This document shows, one piece after another, positions 1-8,556 of a stretch of 64,000 nucleotides of DNA. The stretch comes from Oribacterium sp. P6A1 (GTDB lineage: Bacteria > Bacillota > Clostridia > Lachnospirales > Lachnospiraceae): positions 124,001-188,000 of the forward strand of contig NZ_JNKO01000004.1 in the NCBI RefSeq assembly GCF_000702885.1, written 5' to 3'. The notes under the pieces were generated by a model. The model was not told where the DNA came from, made no database searches, and was given only the letters and a program-made list of their open reading frames with translations. A program made the position numbers and the translations under genes. How positions within the stretch are numbered: the first letter of the stretch is position 1; each line of letters starts with the position of its first letter.

Positions 1-812
1 CACTTTTCCTTGCAGGTTATCTTCCGGGAGCAGTGCTTGCTGTTTCTCTTATGGTAGGTTCTTACATAATCTCATTAAAGAGACATTATCCAAAGGGAGA
101 ACCTTTCTCTGTAAAGATCCTTTTCAAGCAGCTTACTACATCGGTTTGGGCTCTTCTGTCCATTCTCATTGTTGTGGTAGGTGTAGTGGCAGGTATCTTT
201 ACAGCTACAGAGTCTGCGGCCATTGCAGTAATCTACTCACTTTTGGTATCCCTCTATATCTATAAGGGAGTGACATGGAAGGGAGTCTGGAAGTGCCTCA
301 ATTCATGCATCGATACATTGTCAATTGTGCTTATTCTTATTTCCACATCTTCGGTATTCGGATATTGCCTCACAAGACTTCATGTACCTGATCTTGCCGC
401 AAACCTCATCACCGGTGTTTCGGATAATCCTATAGTTATAGCTATTCTTCTTAACATCATCCTTCTTGTGCTTGGATGTATCATGGATATGGCGCCTATC
501 ATTCTTATCTCAACACCGATCCTCCTTCCTATTGCTCAGTCCATAGGAATCGACCCGGTTCAGTACGGAATCCTTCTGGTTCTTAACTGTGGTATAGGAC
601 TTCTTACACCCCCTGTAGGAGCAGTGCTTTTCATCGGATCAGCCATTGCCCACAGACCTATAGAAAAGGTGGTGGTTGCCATGGTTCCGTTCTATGCAAT
701 GATGGTTATCGCTCTCCTTTGCATAACATTTATTCCTGAAGTATCTCTCTGCATTCCGAAGCTCTTTGGATATGTTCAGACAGGAACGGGAATTCTTGCA
801 GCCATGGGTTGA
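1..812 (+). CDS. TRAP transporter large permease (DctM-like), 3' part
   Basis: The gene is cut by the left edge of the window. The frame is open from position 3 (reading LFLAGYLPGAV before the first internal GTG at 33), so its start lies outside. About 270 residues remain with some six to seven hydrophobic helices, and the motifs MDMAPIILISTPILLPI and NCGIGLLTPPVGAVLF, which are typical of the DctM/SiaM membrane subunit of TRAP transporters. This subunit moves a carboxylate-type substrate using a sodium or proton gradient, with a small DctQ subunit and a DctP receptor. A DctP-like lipoprotein follows at 1010 behind a strong hairpin. Family call firm; substrate unknown. Confidence 0.9.
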   Translation, partial: LFLAGYLPGAVLAVSLMVGSYIISLKRHYPKGEPFSVKILFKQLTTSVWALLSILIVVVGVVAGIFTATESAAIAVIYSLLVSLYIYKGVTWKGVWKCLNSCIDTLSIVLILISTSSVFGYCLTRLHVPDLAANLITGVSDNPIVIAILLNIILLVLGCIMDMAPIILISTPILLPIAQSIGIDPVQYGILLVLNCGIGLLTPPVGAVLFIGSAIAHRPIEKVVVAMVPFYAMMVIALLCITFIPEVSLCIPKLFGYVQTGTGILAAMG

Positions 813-877
813 TAAAGGAGACCTGATCAGCAGGTTTAATCATAGTTTGCTCACTTTTTTTCATAAAACTTCTCGGA

Positions 878-908
878 CAGGGCAGCGGAACAGTATTCCG
901 CTGCCCTG
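878..908 (+). terminator. Strong stem-loop after the TRAP permease
   Basis: A perfect 13-bp stem (878-890 with 896-908, five-base loop) follows the permease. The T-tract after it is weak (ttgctt), so it may be a leaky terminator or an RNA-stabilising hairpin between the permease and the receptor gene. Confidence 0.6.
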
Positions 909-1009
909 TTGCTTGGTGAGTTTCACACAAAATAGTGGTAGAATGTTCGGTGATTAAGATGGTATCCGGAAAAAGGAACCATCGGCAGTTTCATCAGAAA
1001 GAAAACTAT

Positions 1010-2065
1010 ATGAATAAACATTTGAAATTAAGGATTCGAAGAATTACAGCTTTTTCTACAGCGGTGCTGTGCGGGATGATGACTTCGGGCTGTCATACCG
1101 CTTCCGGACAATCATATCCATTTGATAAAAAAGCAGAAATAAACCCTGACTATGTTTTTACCTATGCTGAGAATCAGACCAGCGATTATCCCACTACCCA
1201 GGCGGCCAGATATTTTGCCGGTCTTGTCAATGAAAAAACGGAGGGACGCATAGAGATAATAGTATATCCGGGGGCAGAGCTTGGAGATGAGGTTTCCACT
1301 ATGGAGCAGATGAAGTACGGAGGTATAGATTTTGCCAGAGGCTCTTTGTCCAGTCTTGCAGATTACAGTCCGGAATCGGTGGTCCTTCAGATGCCGTATC
1401 TATATAAAAACGCAGACCATATGTGGAAAGTACTGGAGGGTGAAATAGGTGCGGATATAATGAAATCCTTTGAAGGCTCGGGACTGAAGGCCCTGGCATG
1501 GTTTGACGCCGGAGTAAGAAACTTTTACACCATAGATAAACCTATAAGCACACTTGAGGATATGAGAGGTCTTGAGATACGAGTTCAGGATTCGGCCCTT
1601 GCAAAGGACATGATAAAGGCTCTTGGGGCGACCCCGGTTCCCCTTGTATATGAGGATGTGGCAGATGCCCTCCAGACCCATGAAGTTGATGGGGCGGAGA
1701 ACAACTGGTCCTCCTATGAGGCCATGAAACACGATGCTTATGCCCGGTACTACACGCTTGATGAGCATATGAGGATTCCTGAACTCCTCATCATGAGCGA
1801 AGTTACATGGGGAAAGCTTTCTTCCGGGGATCAGGATATAATCCTGGAATGTGCATTGGAAGCAGGTGACTATGAAAGGAAGCTCTGGAAAATGAGAGAG
1901 GACAGTTCCAGGCAGAAATGCATAAAATCAGGAACGGTGGAAATATCACTTTCCGACAGGGAAAAACAGAGGTTCAGAAGCGAAATGAATGAGCTGTATG
2001 AGAAGTATTGCGGTCAGTACATGGATATCATAGAAAAGATAGCTTCGGCTGCTTCCCTTGCGTAA
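1010..2065 (+). CDS. TRAP transporter solute-binding lipoprotein (DctP-like)
   Basis: A 351-residue extracytoplasmic receptor. The N-terminus from Met at 1010 has basic residues, a hydrophobic stretch and a lipobox ending TSGC near residue 28, so it should be lipid-anchored outside the membrane. DctP-family features are visible: AARYFAGLVNEKTEGRIEI, the helix GGIDFARGSLSSL, the stretch TLEDMRGLEIRVQDSALAKD, and VDGAENNWSSYE. Upstream in-frame starts at 935 and 959 would put 25 or 17 polar residues before the signal peptide, so 1010 is preferred although its ribosome site is weak. It probably serves the adjacent TRAP permease; substrate unknown. Confidence 0.88.
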   Translation: MNKHLKLRIRRITAFSTAVLCGMMTSGCHTASGQSYPFDKKAEINPDYVFTYAENQTSDYPTTQAARYFAGLVNEKTEGRIEIIVYPGAELGDEVSTMEQMKYGGIDFARGSLSSLADYSPESVVLQMPYLYKNADHMWKVLEGEIGADIMKSFEGSGLKALAWFDAGVRNFYTIDKPISTLEDMRGLEIRVQDSALAKDMIKALGATPVPLVYEDVADALQTHEVDGAENNWSSYEAMKHDAYARYYTLDEHMRIPELLIMSEVTWGKLSSGDQDIILECALEAGDYERKLWKMREDSSRQKCIKSGTVEISLSDREKQRFRSEMNELYEKYCGQYMDIIEKIASAASLA

Positions 2066-2129
2066 TGCTGTACCCGATGATATAATCTGTGAATTATGAC
2101 AGCGCATAGCTGCAGGAAAACAAATTGAA

Positions 2130-2160
2130 AAAGTACGGATTACTACATAACCTGTACTTT
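2130..2160 (+). other. Stem-loop upstream of murC
   Basis: A 7-bp inverted repeat (2130-2136 with 2154-2160) lies 30 bases before murC. There is no T-tract. A weak promoter (TTGAAA at 2126, 17-base spacer) overlaps its left arm, so it could be an operator or a leader hairpin. Low certainty. Confidence 0.25.
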
Positions 2161-2189
2161 AGACACTTTCAAAGTAAGAAGGTATATAT

Positions 2190-3590
2190 ATGTATCAGAT
2201 TAAATTCGATGAGCCTGTACATGTTCATTTTATTGGTATCGGCGGTATATCCATGAGCGGTCTCGCAGAGATCCTTCTTTCGAGGCATTTTACTGTATCG
2301 GGTTCAGACAGCAAGGAATCCGGGCTTACAAAAAAGCTGGTGGAGGAAGGCGCTGTAGTGAACTATCCTCAGAAAGCCGAGAATATTACGGATGATATTG
2401 ATGTGGTTGTTTATACCGCAGCTATCCATCCGGACAATCCGGAGTTTGCGGCTGCAGAGAAGGCTGGTATCCCCATGCTTACAAGAGCCCAGCTTCTGGG
2501 TGAGCTCATGCGTAACTTTAAGCAGGCTATCAATGTTTCCGGCACCCATGGAAAGACAACAACAACATCCATGATCACCGAGATCCTTCTTGAGGCAGAT
2601 GCTGATCCTACAGTATCCGTAGGCGGTATGCTTAAGGACATAGGCGGGAATATCCGCGTGGGAGGTCAGGACACATTTGTTGTAGAGGCATGTGAATATA
2701 CAAATTCATTTCTCTCATTCTTCCCGACCATAGAGGTCATACTCAATGTTGAAGCCGATCACCTTGATTTCTTTAAGGACATAGATGATATCCGTCACAG
2801 CTTCAGACTTTTTGCCGAGAAGCTTCCTGAAGACGGACTTTTGGTTATAAACAGCGATATAAAGCACTATGACTACTTCACATCAGGATTAAAGTGCAGA
2901 TGTGTGACCTATGGTCATGATAAAGATGCAGACTACACCGCTAACTTTATAAGCTATGATAAATTTGCTCATCCTACCTATACACTCTTTTATAAGGGAT
3001 CGGAGATAGCAAAGGTGGAGCTTGGAGTTACCGGCGAACACAATATTTACAACTCCATGGCAGCCATCGCCGTATGCAGAGATCTGGGAATCGAAATGGA
3101 TGCTATACTGAGAGGTCTTCGCCGTTTTTCCGGAACAGACCGTAGATTCCAGAAAAAGGGTTCTGTAAACGGATTTACGATTATTGATGACTATGCTCAT
3201 CATCCCCAGGAGATTGCCGCCACCATTGAAGCTGCAAAGAAGTATCCTCACAGAAAGCTCTGGATAGCTTTCCAGCCTCACACATACAGCCGTACAGCGG
3301 CGCTTCTGGACGATTTTGCCGGAGCCCTCAGCCAGGCTGATGAAATAGTGCTGGCAGACATCTATGCGGCCCGTGAGAAGAACACCATCGGAATAAGCTC
3401 CGATGATCTTCGGAAGCATATGCTGGAGCAGAATACCAATGTATACTATATTCCTGAATTTTCGGATATTGAGAAGTTTCTTCTTGAGCATGTAAAAGAG
3501 GGGGATGTTCTCATTACCATGGGTGCCGGTAATATTTATGAAGTTGGAGAGGATCTTCTCAGATTGCCCGGAGCGGTTGTTGAAGAGTGA
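2190..3590 (+). CDS. murC: UDP-N-acetylmuramate--L-alanine ligase
   Basis: A 466-residue cytoplasmic enzyme that adds L-alanine to UDP-MurNAc using ATP, the first amino-acid step of peptidoglycan stem-peptide synthesis. The N-terminal nucleotide-sugar fold shows GIGGISMSG (residues 16-24). The ATP loop GTHGKTTTTS is at 118-127, followed by VEACEYTNSF and NVEADHLDFF, and the C-terminal Mur ligase domain has IIDDYAHHP, where the histidine is part of the family signature. Length is normal. It is preceded by AGAAGG and ends in a clear terminator, so it seems to be a single-gene unit next to the replication genes. Confidence 0.97.
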   Translation: MYQIKFDEPVHVHFIGIGGISMSGLAEILLSRHFTVSGSDSKESGLTKKLVEEGAVVNYPQKAENITDDIDVVVYTAAIHPDNPEFAAAEKAGIPMLTRAQLLGELMRNFKQAINVSGTHGKTTTTSMITEILLEADADPTVSVGGMLKDIGGNIRVGGQDTFVVEACEYTNSFLSFFPTIEVILNVEADHLDFFKDIDDIRHSFRLFAEKLPEDGLLVINSDIKHYDYFTSGLKCRCVTYGHDKDADYTANFISYDKFAHPTYTLFYKGSEIAKVELGVTGEHNIYNSMAAIAVCRDLGIEMDAILRGLRRFSGTDRRFQKKGSVNGFTIIDDYAHHPQEIAATIEAAKKYPHRKLWIAFQPHTYSRTAALLDDFAGALSQADEIVLADIYAAREKNTIGISSDDLRKHMLEQNTNVYYIPEFSDIEKFLLEHVKEGDVLITMGAGNIYEVGEDLLRLPGAVVEE

Positions 3591-3617
3591 TAAATCAGAT
3601 TTTTTTTATATTGAAGA

Positions 3618-3648
3618 GAAGCGGTATATCATGCCGCTTCTTTTTTTG
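3618..3648 (+). terminator. Rho-independent terminator of murC
   Basis: The arms gaagcggtat (3618-3627) and atgccgcttc (3631-3640) pair around a short loop, directly followed by seven T residues. It closes the murC transcript. Confidence 0.9.
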
Positions 3649-4062
3649 TGTAATTTAAGAATAATCCACAAATGATGGATTCTCTTAAAAAAATGGTTAA
3701 AAAATGTGAAAAATTGGGACGCGGTGTAAAAATTGCCCATAAAATGACTATATTCGCACCACTATAAGTGCTTTTAAAAATAAAAAATAATTTCCATTCC
3801 ACACAAAATCAAGGAATTCCACCGTCAAAATGTGGATAACTCAAGATTGTACTTTAAAAGTACAATTATATGTGGGGCTTGACATTGATATTGCGTGATA
3901 TTGCAGATTGTATTTAGATTGTGGACAAACTAAAATGATTGTAGGACACTTGACTTTTTAGTAGTGCACATTATCCACAGCAATGTGGATAAGTATGGTG
4001 GATAAAGTTGTGGACTGGGCTTATTGAAGCCCCAATTTTAGTGTGTTAATATCTAGGCACTG
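3649..4062 (+). promoter_or_regulatory. DnaA-box cluster and dyad upstream of dnaD
   Basis: This 414-base AT-rich spacer holds no gene. It contains three perfect DnaA boxes (TTATCCACA: 3831-3839 on -, 3971-3979 on +, 3984-3992 on -). It also has three with one mismatch (3662-3670 on +, 3920-3928 on -, 3997-4005 on -). In addition there is a 21-base perfect dyad at 3846-3866 (10-base arms) and a tandem pair of gatattgc decamers at 3887-3906. Because the next two genes are helicase-loading factors, DnaA control of this operon, or DnaA titration, is the simplest reading. It is probably not oriC: there is no dnaA or dnaN and gene direction does not diverge here. Confidence 0.65.
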
Positions 4063-4896
4063 ATGAGGGAGCTATGTCTGTATTGCAGTACAGGCATGTT
4101 TGCTCCGTATGTTTTGGGGGTTTATGAGATGGGCACAAATATTGTTGATAATCTTGCAGTTCATGCGACATGCATATCGGATGACTTTTTGGATAAGTAT
4201 CTTGGAACTGCCAATGGCGACTATATTAAGGTCTATTTATATATATTGAGACACAAGGGCGAGAAGTATTCCATTGAGGAAGCTGCGGATTCTCTTAATC
4301 TTACAGATAACGACATAGAGAGAGCTGTAAGGTATTGGGAAAAGCTGGGAGTGTTCAAGAATGCAGATGCGCCGGCAGTGACAAAAAAAGAAGCAGAAGA
4401 TGAAGAAGAAAAAGAAGCTGCTATGCTCCGTATGGAGAGTCAGTTCATGAAAGCCGATGAGGCCATTGAGCAGCTTAGAGGCACTGTGGATGATATTCAG
4501 GATGATGAAGAGTTCAAGGGTATACTTTTTGTGGCCAAGCACATTCTTCCGTCACTGCCAAGTATCAAGCAGATCGAGGTTCTTGAGTATATGTATAGGG
4601 ACCTTGAGATGTCGGCTGATGTGATAGAGTATCTCCTTGAGTATTGTGCCAGCATAAAGAAGACAACCTATAAGTACATGCAGGCGGTTGCCATAAACTG
4701 GCATGAGCAGGGGGTTGTAACATTGGAGCAGGCAAGGGAGCTGGTGAAGTCCTTTGAAGGAAAGGCAACAAAGAAGGCTGCACCAAAGCCTGTTGCAAAG
4801 ACAAATAAATTTATAAATTTCACACAGCGTGCCGATGACCTTGATGGAATAGTACAGACACGTTTGCTGAACAGGATGAATCATGTCATTGACTAA
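4063..4896 (+). CDS. DnaD-domain primosomal protein
   Basis: Up to 277 residues. The N-terminal part (ANGDYIKVYLYILRHKGEKY, then a short helix-turn-helix ending LGVF) matches the DnaD_N winged-helix domain. After a charged, glutamate-rich linker (about residues 105-130) comes a DnaB2-like domain (EVLEYMYRDLEMSADVIEYL, TYKYMQAVAINWHEQGV). DnaD-type proteins help DnaA remodel the origin and recruit the replicative helicase. The start is uncertain: the ATG at 4129 follows GGGGG at good spacing and gives a more typical N-terminus (MGTNIVDNLAV). It overlaps the dnaC-like gene by 14 bases, so the two are co-translated. Confidence 0.85.
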   Translation: MRELCLYCSTGMFAPYVLGVYEMGTNIVDNLAVHATCISDDFLDKYLGTANGDYIKVYLYILRHKGEKYSIEEAADSLNLTDNDIERAVRYWEKLGVFKNADAPAVTKKEAEDEEEKEAAMLRMESQFMKADEAIEQLRGTVDDIQDDEEFKGILFVAKHILPSLPSIKQIEVLEYMYRDLEMSADVIEYLLEYCASIKKTTYKYMQAVAINWHEQGVVTLEQARELVKSFEGKATKKAAPKPVAKTNKFINFTQRADDLDGIVQTRLLNRMNHVID

Positions 4897-5851
4897 TGCA
4901 CAGTACAATCAGATAATGCGGGTTTACGATGAGCGCCGGATGGAAAATAACAGAAATCTGGAGAACAGACGTAAGAAGGCATATATGAATCTTCCGGAGC
5001 TTAAGGCTTTGGAAGATCTGGTACGCTCGGAGTCATTAAAAACACTGCATCTTATGAAAGAGGGAAGAAAAGAAAAGCTTACAGAGCTGAAAGCTTCCAT
5101 AGAAAAGATCGGTGAACGTAAAAGAGAGATCCTTTTGAGAAATGGTTTTCCGGAGGATTATCTGGAGCCGGGATACACCTGTCCGGATTGCAAGGATACC
5201 GGATTCATAAACGGGAAGAAGTGCCATTGCTTTATTGAGATGCAGATGAAGTATCTGTATCAGCAGTCAAATATCGACAAGATCGTAGAAAAGCAAAACT
5301 TTGATTATTTTGATATTAACCGCTACGATAATAAGGTTCCCATTCTTGCAGATGGAAGAACCAACAGAGATTATATGGCGGCGAATCTTGCATTTTTGAA
5401 GCAGTGGATAAGGGATTTTGATAAAAAGGGCGGAAGCCTCATGTTTACGGGCAGTACCGGAACAGGAAAAACCTTTTTGATAAACTGTATTGCCAAAGCC
5501 CTTATGGACAGTTTTCATTCGGTTATATATCTTACAAGTACAGATCTCTTTGAAAGCTTTTCCAAAGCCATGAAAAAAGATGATGAAGAACAGCAGGAAA
5601 TTCAGGAAGCCATATTGAATTGTGATCTTCTGGTCATAGATGATTTGGGTACAGAATTAAATAACAGCTATACTACTTCAAAATTGTTCTATGTGCTTAA
5701 TCAACGTATGGTTTTTCATAAATCTGTGATCATTTCCACTAATTTAAGTCTGAATATGATCAGAGATACCTATACTGAACGTATTTCTTCACGAATTATC
5801 TCCGATTATTGCATCATTCCTCTATACGGAAATGATCAAAGACTGTATTGA
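4883..5851 (+). CDS. DnaC/DnaI-like helicase loader ATPase
   Basis: A 322-residue AAA+ protein that should load the replicative DNA helicase. The N-terminal coiled region is followed by a zinc-knuckle-like set of cysteines (CPDC at 100-103, CHC at 114-116). Then come the Walker A loop GSTGTGKT (190-197), Walker B LLVIDDLGTE (about 249-258) and sensor 1 VIISTNLSLN. Near the end, ERISSRIISDY matches the arginine-finger region of the DnaC/IstB group. No transposase lies nearby, and the overlap with the DnaD-domain gene supports a chromosomal helicase loader rather than an IS21 IstB protein. Confidence 0.9.
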   Translation: MSLTNAQYNQIMRVYDERRMENNRNLENRRKKAYMNLPELKALEDLVRSESLKTLHLMKEGRKEKLTELKASIEKIGERKREILLRNGFPEDYLEPGYTCPDCKDTGFINGKKCHCFIEMQMKYLYQQSNIDKIVEKQNFDYFDINRYDNKVPILADGRTNRDYMAANLAFLKQWIRDFDKKGGSLMFTGSTGTGKTFLINCIAKALMDSFHSVIYLTSTDLFESFSKAMKKDDEEQQEIQEAILNCDLLVIDDLGTELNNSYTTSKLFYVLNQRMVFHKSVIISTNLSLNMIRDTYTERISSRIISDYCIIPLYGNDQRLY

Positions 5852-5892
5852 CAGCAATCAAACGATGAAGTAATTTATCTAGTGGTTATCGG

Positions 5893-5920
5893 ACAGATAT
5901 TAGAAAAAATCTGTATTTTT
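5893..5920 (+). terminator. Weak terminator after the dnaC-like gene
   Basis: A 6-bp stem (acagat 5893-5898 with atctgt 5909-5914) is followed by tattttt. Stem strength is low, so some read-through into prs is possible. Confidence 0.45.
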
Positions 5921-6017
5921 GTTGATTAATTCGAAAATTTAAGATGCTTACAGATAACTGTTTTCATGATTAATGCAGGATTTGTTTTAGGACAGTTCTT
6001 AAGGAGGAGAAGAAGAA

Positions 6018-7235
6018 ATGTCAGATTCCAGAACTTCAGAGTTTATTGAGCGCATCCCGGTTGGACCTCTTGCACTTATGCCACTTGACTCTATTATGCC
6101 TCTCGGAAAGAGAGTTGATGAGTATTTGTCAAAATGGCGTGGTCAGCGTGAGAGTGAGCATAAGGAGACTATTGCTTTCAACGGTTACCAGAAAGACAGC
6201 TACATTGTAAAGTCAAAGGTATCACGTTTCGGTTCAGGTGAAGCAAAGGCGAACATTTTAGAGACGGTTCGCGGCGTTGATCTCTACCTTATGGTTGATG
6301 TTATGAATTATTCACAGACATACAGCCTCTTCGGTCAGATCAATCACATGTCTCCGGACGACCACTATGCTGATCTTAAGAGAGTTATCGCGGCTACTAC
6401 AGGTAAGGCGAAGCGTATCAATGTTATCATGCCATTTATGTATGAGTCCCGTCAGCATAAGCGCACAGGACGAGAGTCTCTTGACTGCGCTATCATGCTT
6501 CAGGAACTTCATGAAATGGGTGTTGAGAATTTCATCACATTCGATGCACATGATCCGAGAGTTATGAACGCTATTCCTCGTGACAGCTTTGACAACATTT
6601 CATGTTCCTACCAGTTTATAAAGGCTATACTCAACAGTATCGATGATCTGGATATCGACAAGGACCACATGATGATCATTTCTCCTGATGAGGGCGGCAT
6701 GGGAAGAGCTATCTACTATGCAAACGTTCTCGGAATCGATATGGGTATGTTCTACAAGCGCCGTGATTATGCCCAGGTTGTAAACGGACGTAATCCTATC
6801 GTTGCTCATGAGTTCCTTGGAACAGATGTTGAAGGTAAGGATGTATTTATCATTGATGATATGATCTCCTCCGGTGAGTCATTGATCGATACAGCCAAGG
6901 AACTGAAGGAGCGTAAGGCCAAGAGAGTATTTGCATGCTGTACTTTCGGTCTCTTTACTTCAGGCTTCAACAAGTTCGACCAGGCTTATGCAAACGGCAC
7001 ACTTAACGGTGTATATACAACAAACCTTATCTACCAGCAGCCTGAGCTTCTTACAAAGCCATGGTACAGAAGCGTAGATATGTCTAAGTATATTGCTCTC
7101 CTCATAGATAACCTGAATCACGATATGAGTATTTCTCCTATTCTTGACACATCAACAAGAATCAACCAGAAGGTTGCGGCATACAGAGAGCATCGTGCAG
7201 GCGTTAACAAGCAGATGGAACTGTCATTTGAATAA
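6018..7235 (+). CDS. prs: Ribose-phosphate pyrophosphokinase (long clostridial type)
   Basis: This enzyme makes PRPP from ribose 5-phosphate and ATP, the precursor for nucleotides, histidine, tryptophan and NAD. The PRPP-binding motif DVFIIDDMISSGES is at residues 275-288 and the flexible-loop region PFMYESRQHKRTGRESLD at about 139-156. SPDEGGMGRA (222-231) also matches the family. At 405 residues it is about 90 longer than the classic 315-residue form. The extra length is mainly an N-terminal extension and internal loops, a form known in Lachnospiraceae and relatives. AAGGAGGAG precedes the start. It is probably its own unit, closed by the hairpin at 7308. Confidence 0.95.
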   Translation: MSDSRTSEFIERIPVGPLALMPLDSIMPLGKRVDEYLSKWRGQRESEHKETIAFNGYQKDSYIVKSKVSRFGSGEAKANILETVRGVDLYLMVDVMNYSQTYSLFGQINHMSPDDHYADLKRVIAATTGKAKRINVIMPFMYESRQHKRTGRESLDCAIMLQELHEMGVENFITFDAHDPRVMNAIPRDSFDNISCSYQFIKAILNSIDDLDIDKDHMMIISPDEGGMGRAIYYANVLGIDMGMFYKRRDYAQVVNGRNPIVAHEFLGTDVEGKDVFIIDDMISSGESLIDTAKELKERKAKRVFACCTFGLFTSGFNKFDQAYANGTLNGVYTTNLIYQQPELLTKPWYRSVDMSKYIALLIDNLNHDMSISPILDTSTRINQKVAAYREHRAGVNKQMELSFE

Positions 7236-7307
7236 AATTGTTATATAATGGTACAAGACCATGGATTCTAAGAAATGAAAGAACTTTGGCTTTGTACATA
7301 GATGAAG

Positions 7308-7340
7308 GGTCGTCCGTATAAGGGCGGCCTTTTCTTTTTT
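7308..7340 (+). terminator. Terminator of prs
   Basis: An 8-bp stem with G-T pairs (7308-7315 with 7322-7329) is followed by an almost unbroken run of T to 7340. Confidence 0.85.
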
Positions 7341-7358
7341 ACGGATAAAGGATGAATT

Positions 7359-8552
7359 TTGGCAAAGAGTGGTTTTTCAAATAAGGTATATATCTACACA
7401 TTTATAATGAGTGTTCTTGTGGTGCTTGTGCATGCTGTGAATTTTGCATCTGACAACAGCACTCTGCTTTTGATGATCCAGTCTTCGGATCTAAATTGTA
7501 TAGATCTCGGAGGAATGACGGGAATTTCCGCACATATAGAGAATTTCTTTTCCAATGCCCTTGGGCAGGCAGCTGTTCCGGGATTTTTCATGATGTCAGG
7601 ATATCTGTTTTACAGAACGATGACGGGAATAAAAGATATAGGAAAAAAATGGAAGAGCAGATTTTCTTCCATTGTGGTTCCCTACGGTGTGTGGAATGTC
7701 ATCTACTATCTGGTGTATGTTGCACTGGGCAGGGCGGCTTTCTGCATAAATGAACTGAACAGCGCCGTGACTGTTTATAAATATAATCCTCTATTCTGGT
7801 ATTTATATCAGCTTATATTACTTTCGATTCTTGCTCCGGTATTTTATATACTGCTGAAAAACAGGATAATTGCTTTCGCGTCATTTTTTCTGTATCTGGG
7901 TTTTCTGATAAAGGGAGGAGATTTGCCCCTTATCAATGAAGATGCGGTTATATATTACTTTGCAGGGGGCCTGATGTCCCGGTTCTGGACGGCTTCCTTT
8001 GAAAAAGGAAAGAAATCAGGGATTATTCTTGGAACATTTCTCATAGTTCTTACATGGAGTACTCAGATATTTACCACTGTGGGAATGCAGAACTTCGTTA
8101 TTGCACCCATAGACCTTCAAAAAATGGAAAGCCTGTCATTCTGGTATTTTGGCGGGAGAGTTTCTGAGGTTTTGGGGGCTTTGATTGTTAAACTTCCTGA
8201 ATATGTACTTATATATATATTGTCCCCGGGAGGACAGCTGGTGGTAAATGCTTTAAGAAGGCTTTTTTTGTGCCTCGGAATATGGCTTATCCTTTCCGGC
8301 AAGATGCCGGAGGCGAAGGGGTATATGAAAAACAGTTTCTTTTTATATGCAGTGCATTTCCCGATTGCCAGAGGGGTTATATTTATGTTAGAGTACATGA
8401 ACGTCGGCTATCATGGCACCGGTGAACAGGTGTTAAGACTTGTTGCGTACTTTGCCACACCAGTGATAAGCATAGCCGTTGCTGATGGATTAAAGCAGAT
8501 ACTGAAAAAATATATTCCTTTTTCGTGGAAACTACTCAGTGGAGGGAGATAA
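7359..8552 (+). CDS. Membrane acyltransferase, acyltransferase_3 family
   Basis: A 397-residue integral membrane protein with about ten hydrophobic helices. It resembles the acyltransferase-3/OafA-like family, whose members transfer acetyl or other acyl groups to surface sugars: an N-terminal helix (MSVLVVLVHAVNF) carrying a histidine, the loop PGFFMMSGYLFYR, and a C-terminal NSFFLYAVHFPIARG. The start is TTG at 7359, chosen because AAAGGATG stands directly upstream. The next gene begins five bases after the stop if its start is at 8557, so the two are probably co-transcribed. The acceptor is unknown. Confidence 0.8.
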   Translation: MAKSGFSNKVYIYTFIMSVLVVLVHAVNFASDNSTLLLMIQSSDLNCIDLGGMTGISAHIENFFSNALGQAAVPGFFMMSGYLFYRTMTGIKDIGKKWKSRFSSIVVPYGVWNVIYYLVYVALGRAAFCINELNSAVTVYKYNPLFWYLYQLILLSILAPVFYILLKNRIIAFASFFLYLGFLIKGGDLPLINEDAVIYYFAGGLMSRFWTASFEKGKKSGIILGTFLIVLTWSTQIFTTVGMQNFVIAPIDLQKMESLSFWYFGGRVSEVLGALIVKLPEYVLIYILSPGGQLVVNALRRLFLCLGIWLILSGKMPEAKGYMKNSFFLYAVHFPIARGVIFMLEYMNVGYHGTGEQVLRLVAYFATPVISIAVADGLKQILKKYIPFSWKLLSGGR

Positions 8553-8556
8553 ACAG

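Noticed and set aside
3649-4062. The DnaA-box cluster as the chromosomal origin oriC
   Set aside because: No dnaA or dnaN lies next to it, and genes on both sides run in the same direction with the same strand bias, which is not expected at an origin.
4883-5851. IstB protein of an IS21-type element
   Set aside because: No IstA transposase or inverted repeats; overlap with the DnaD-domain gene indicates a chromosomal helicase loader.
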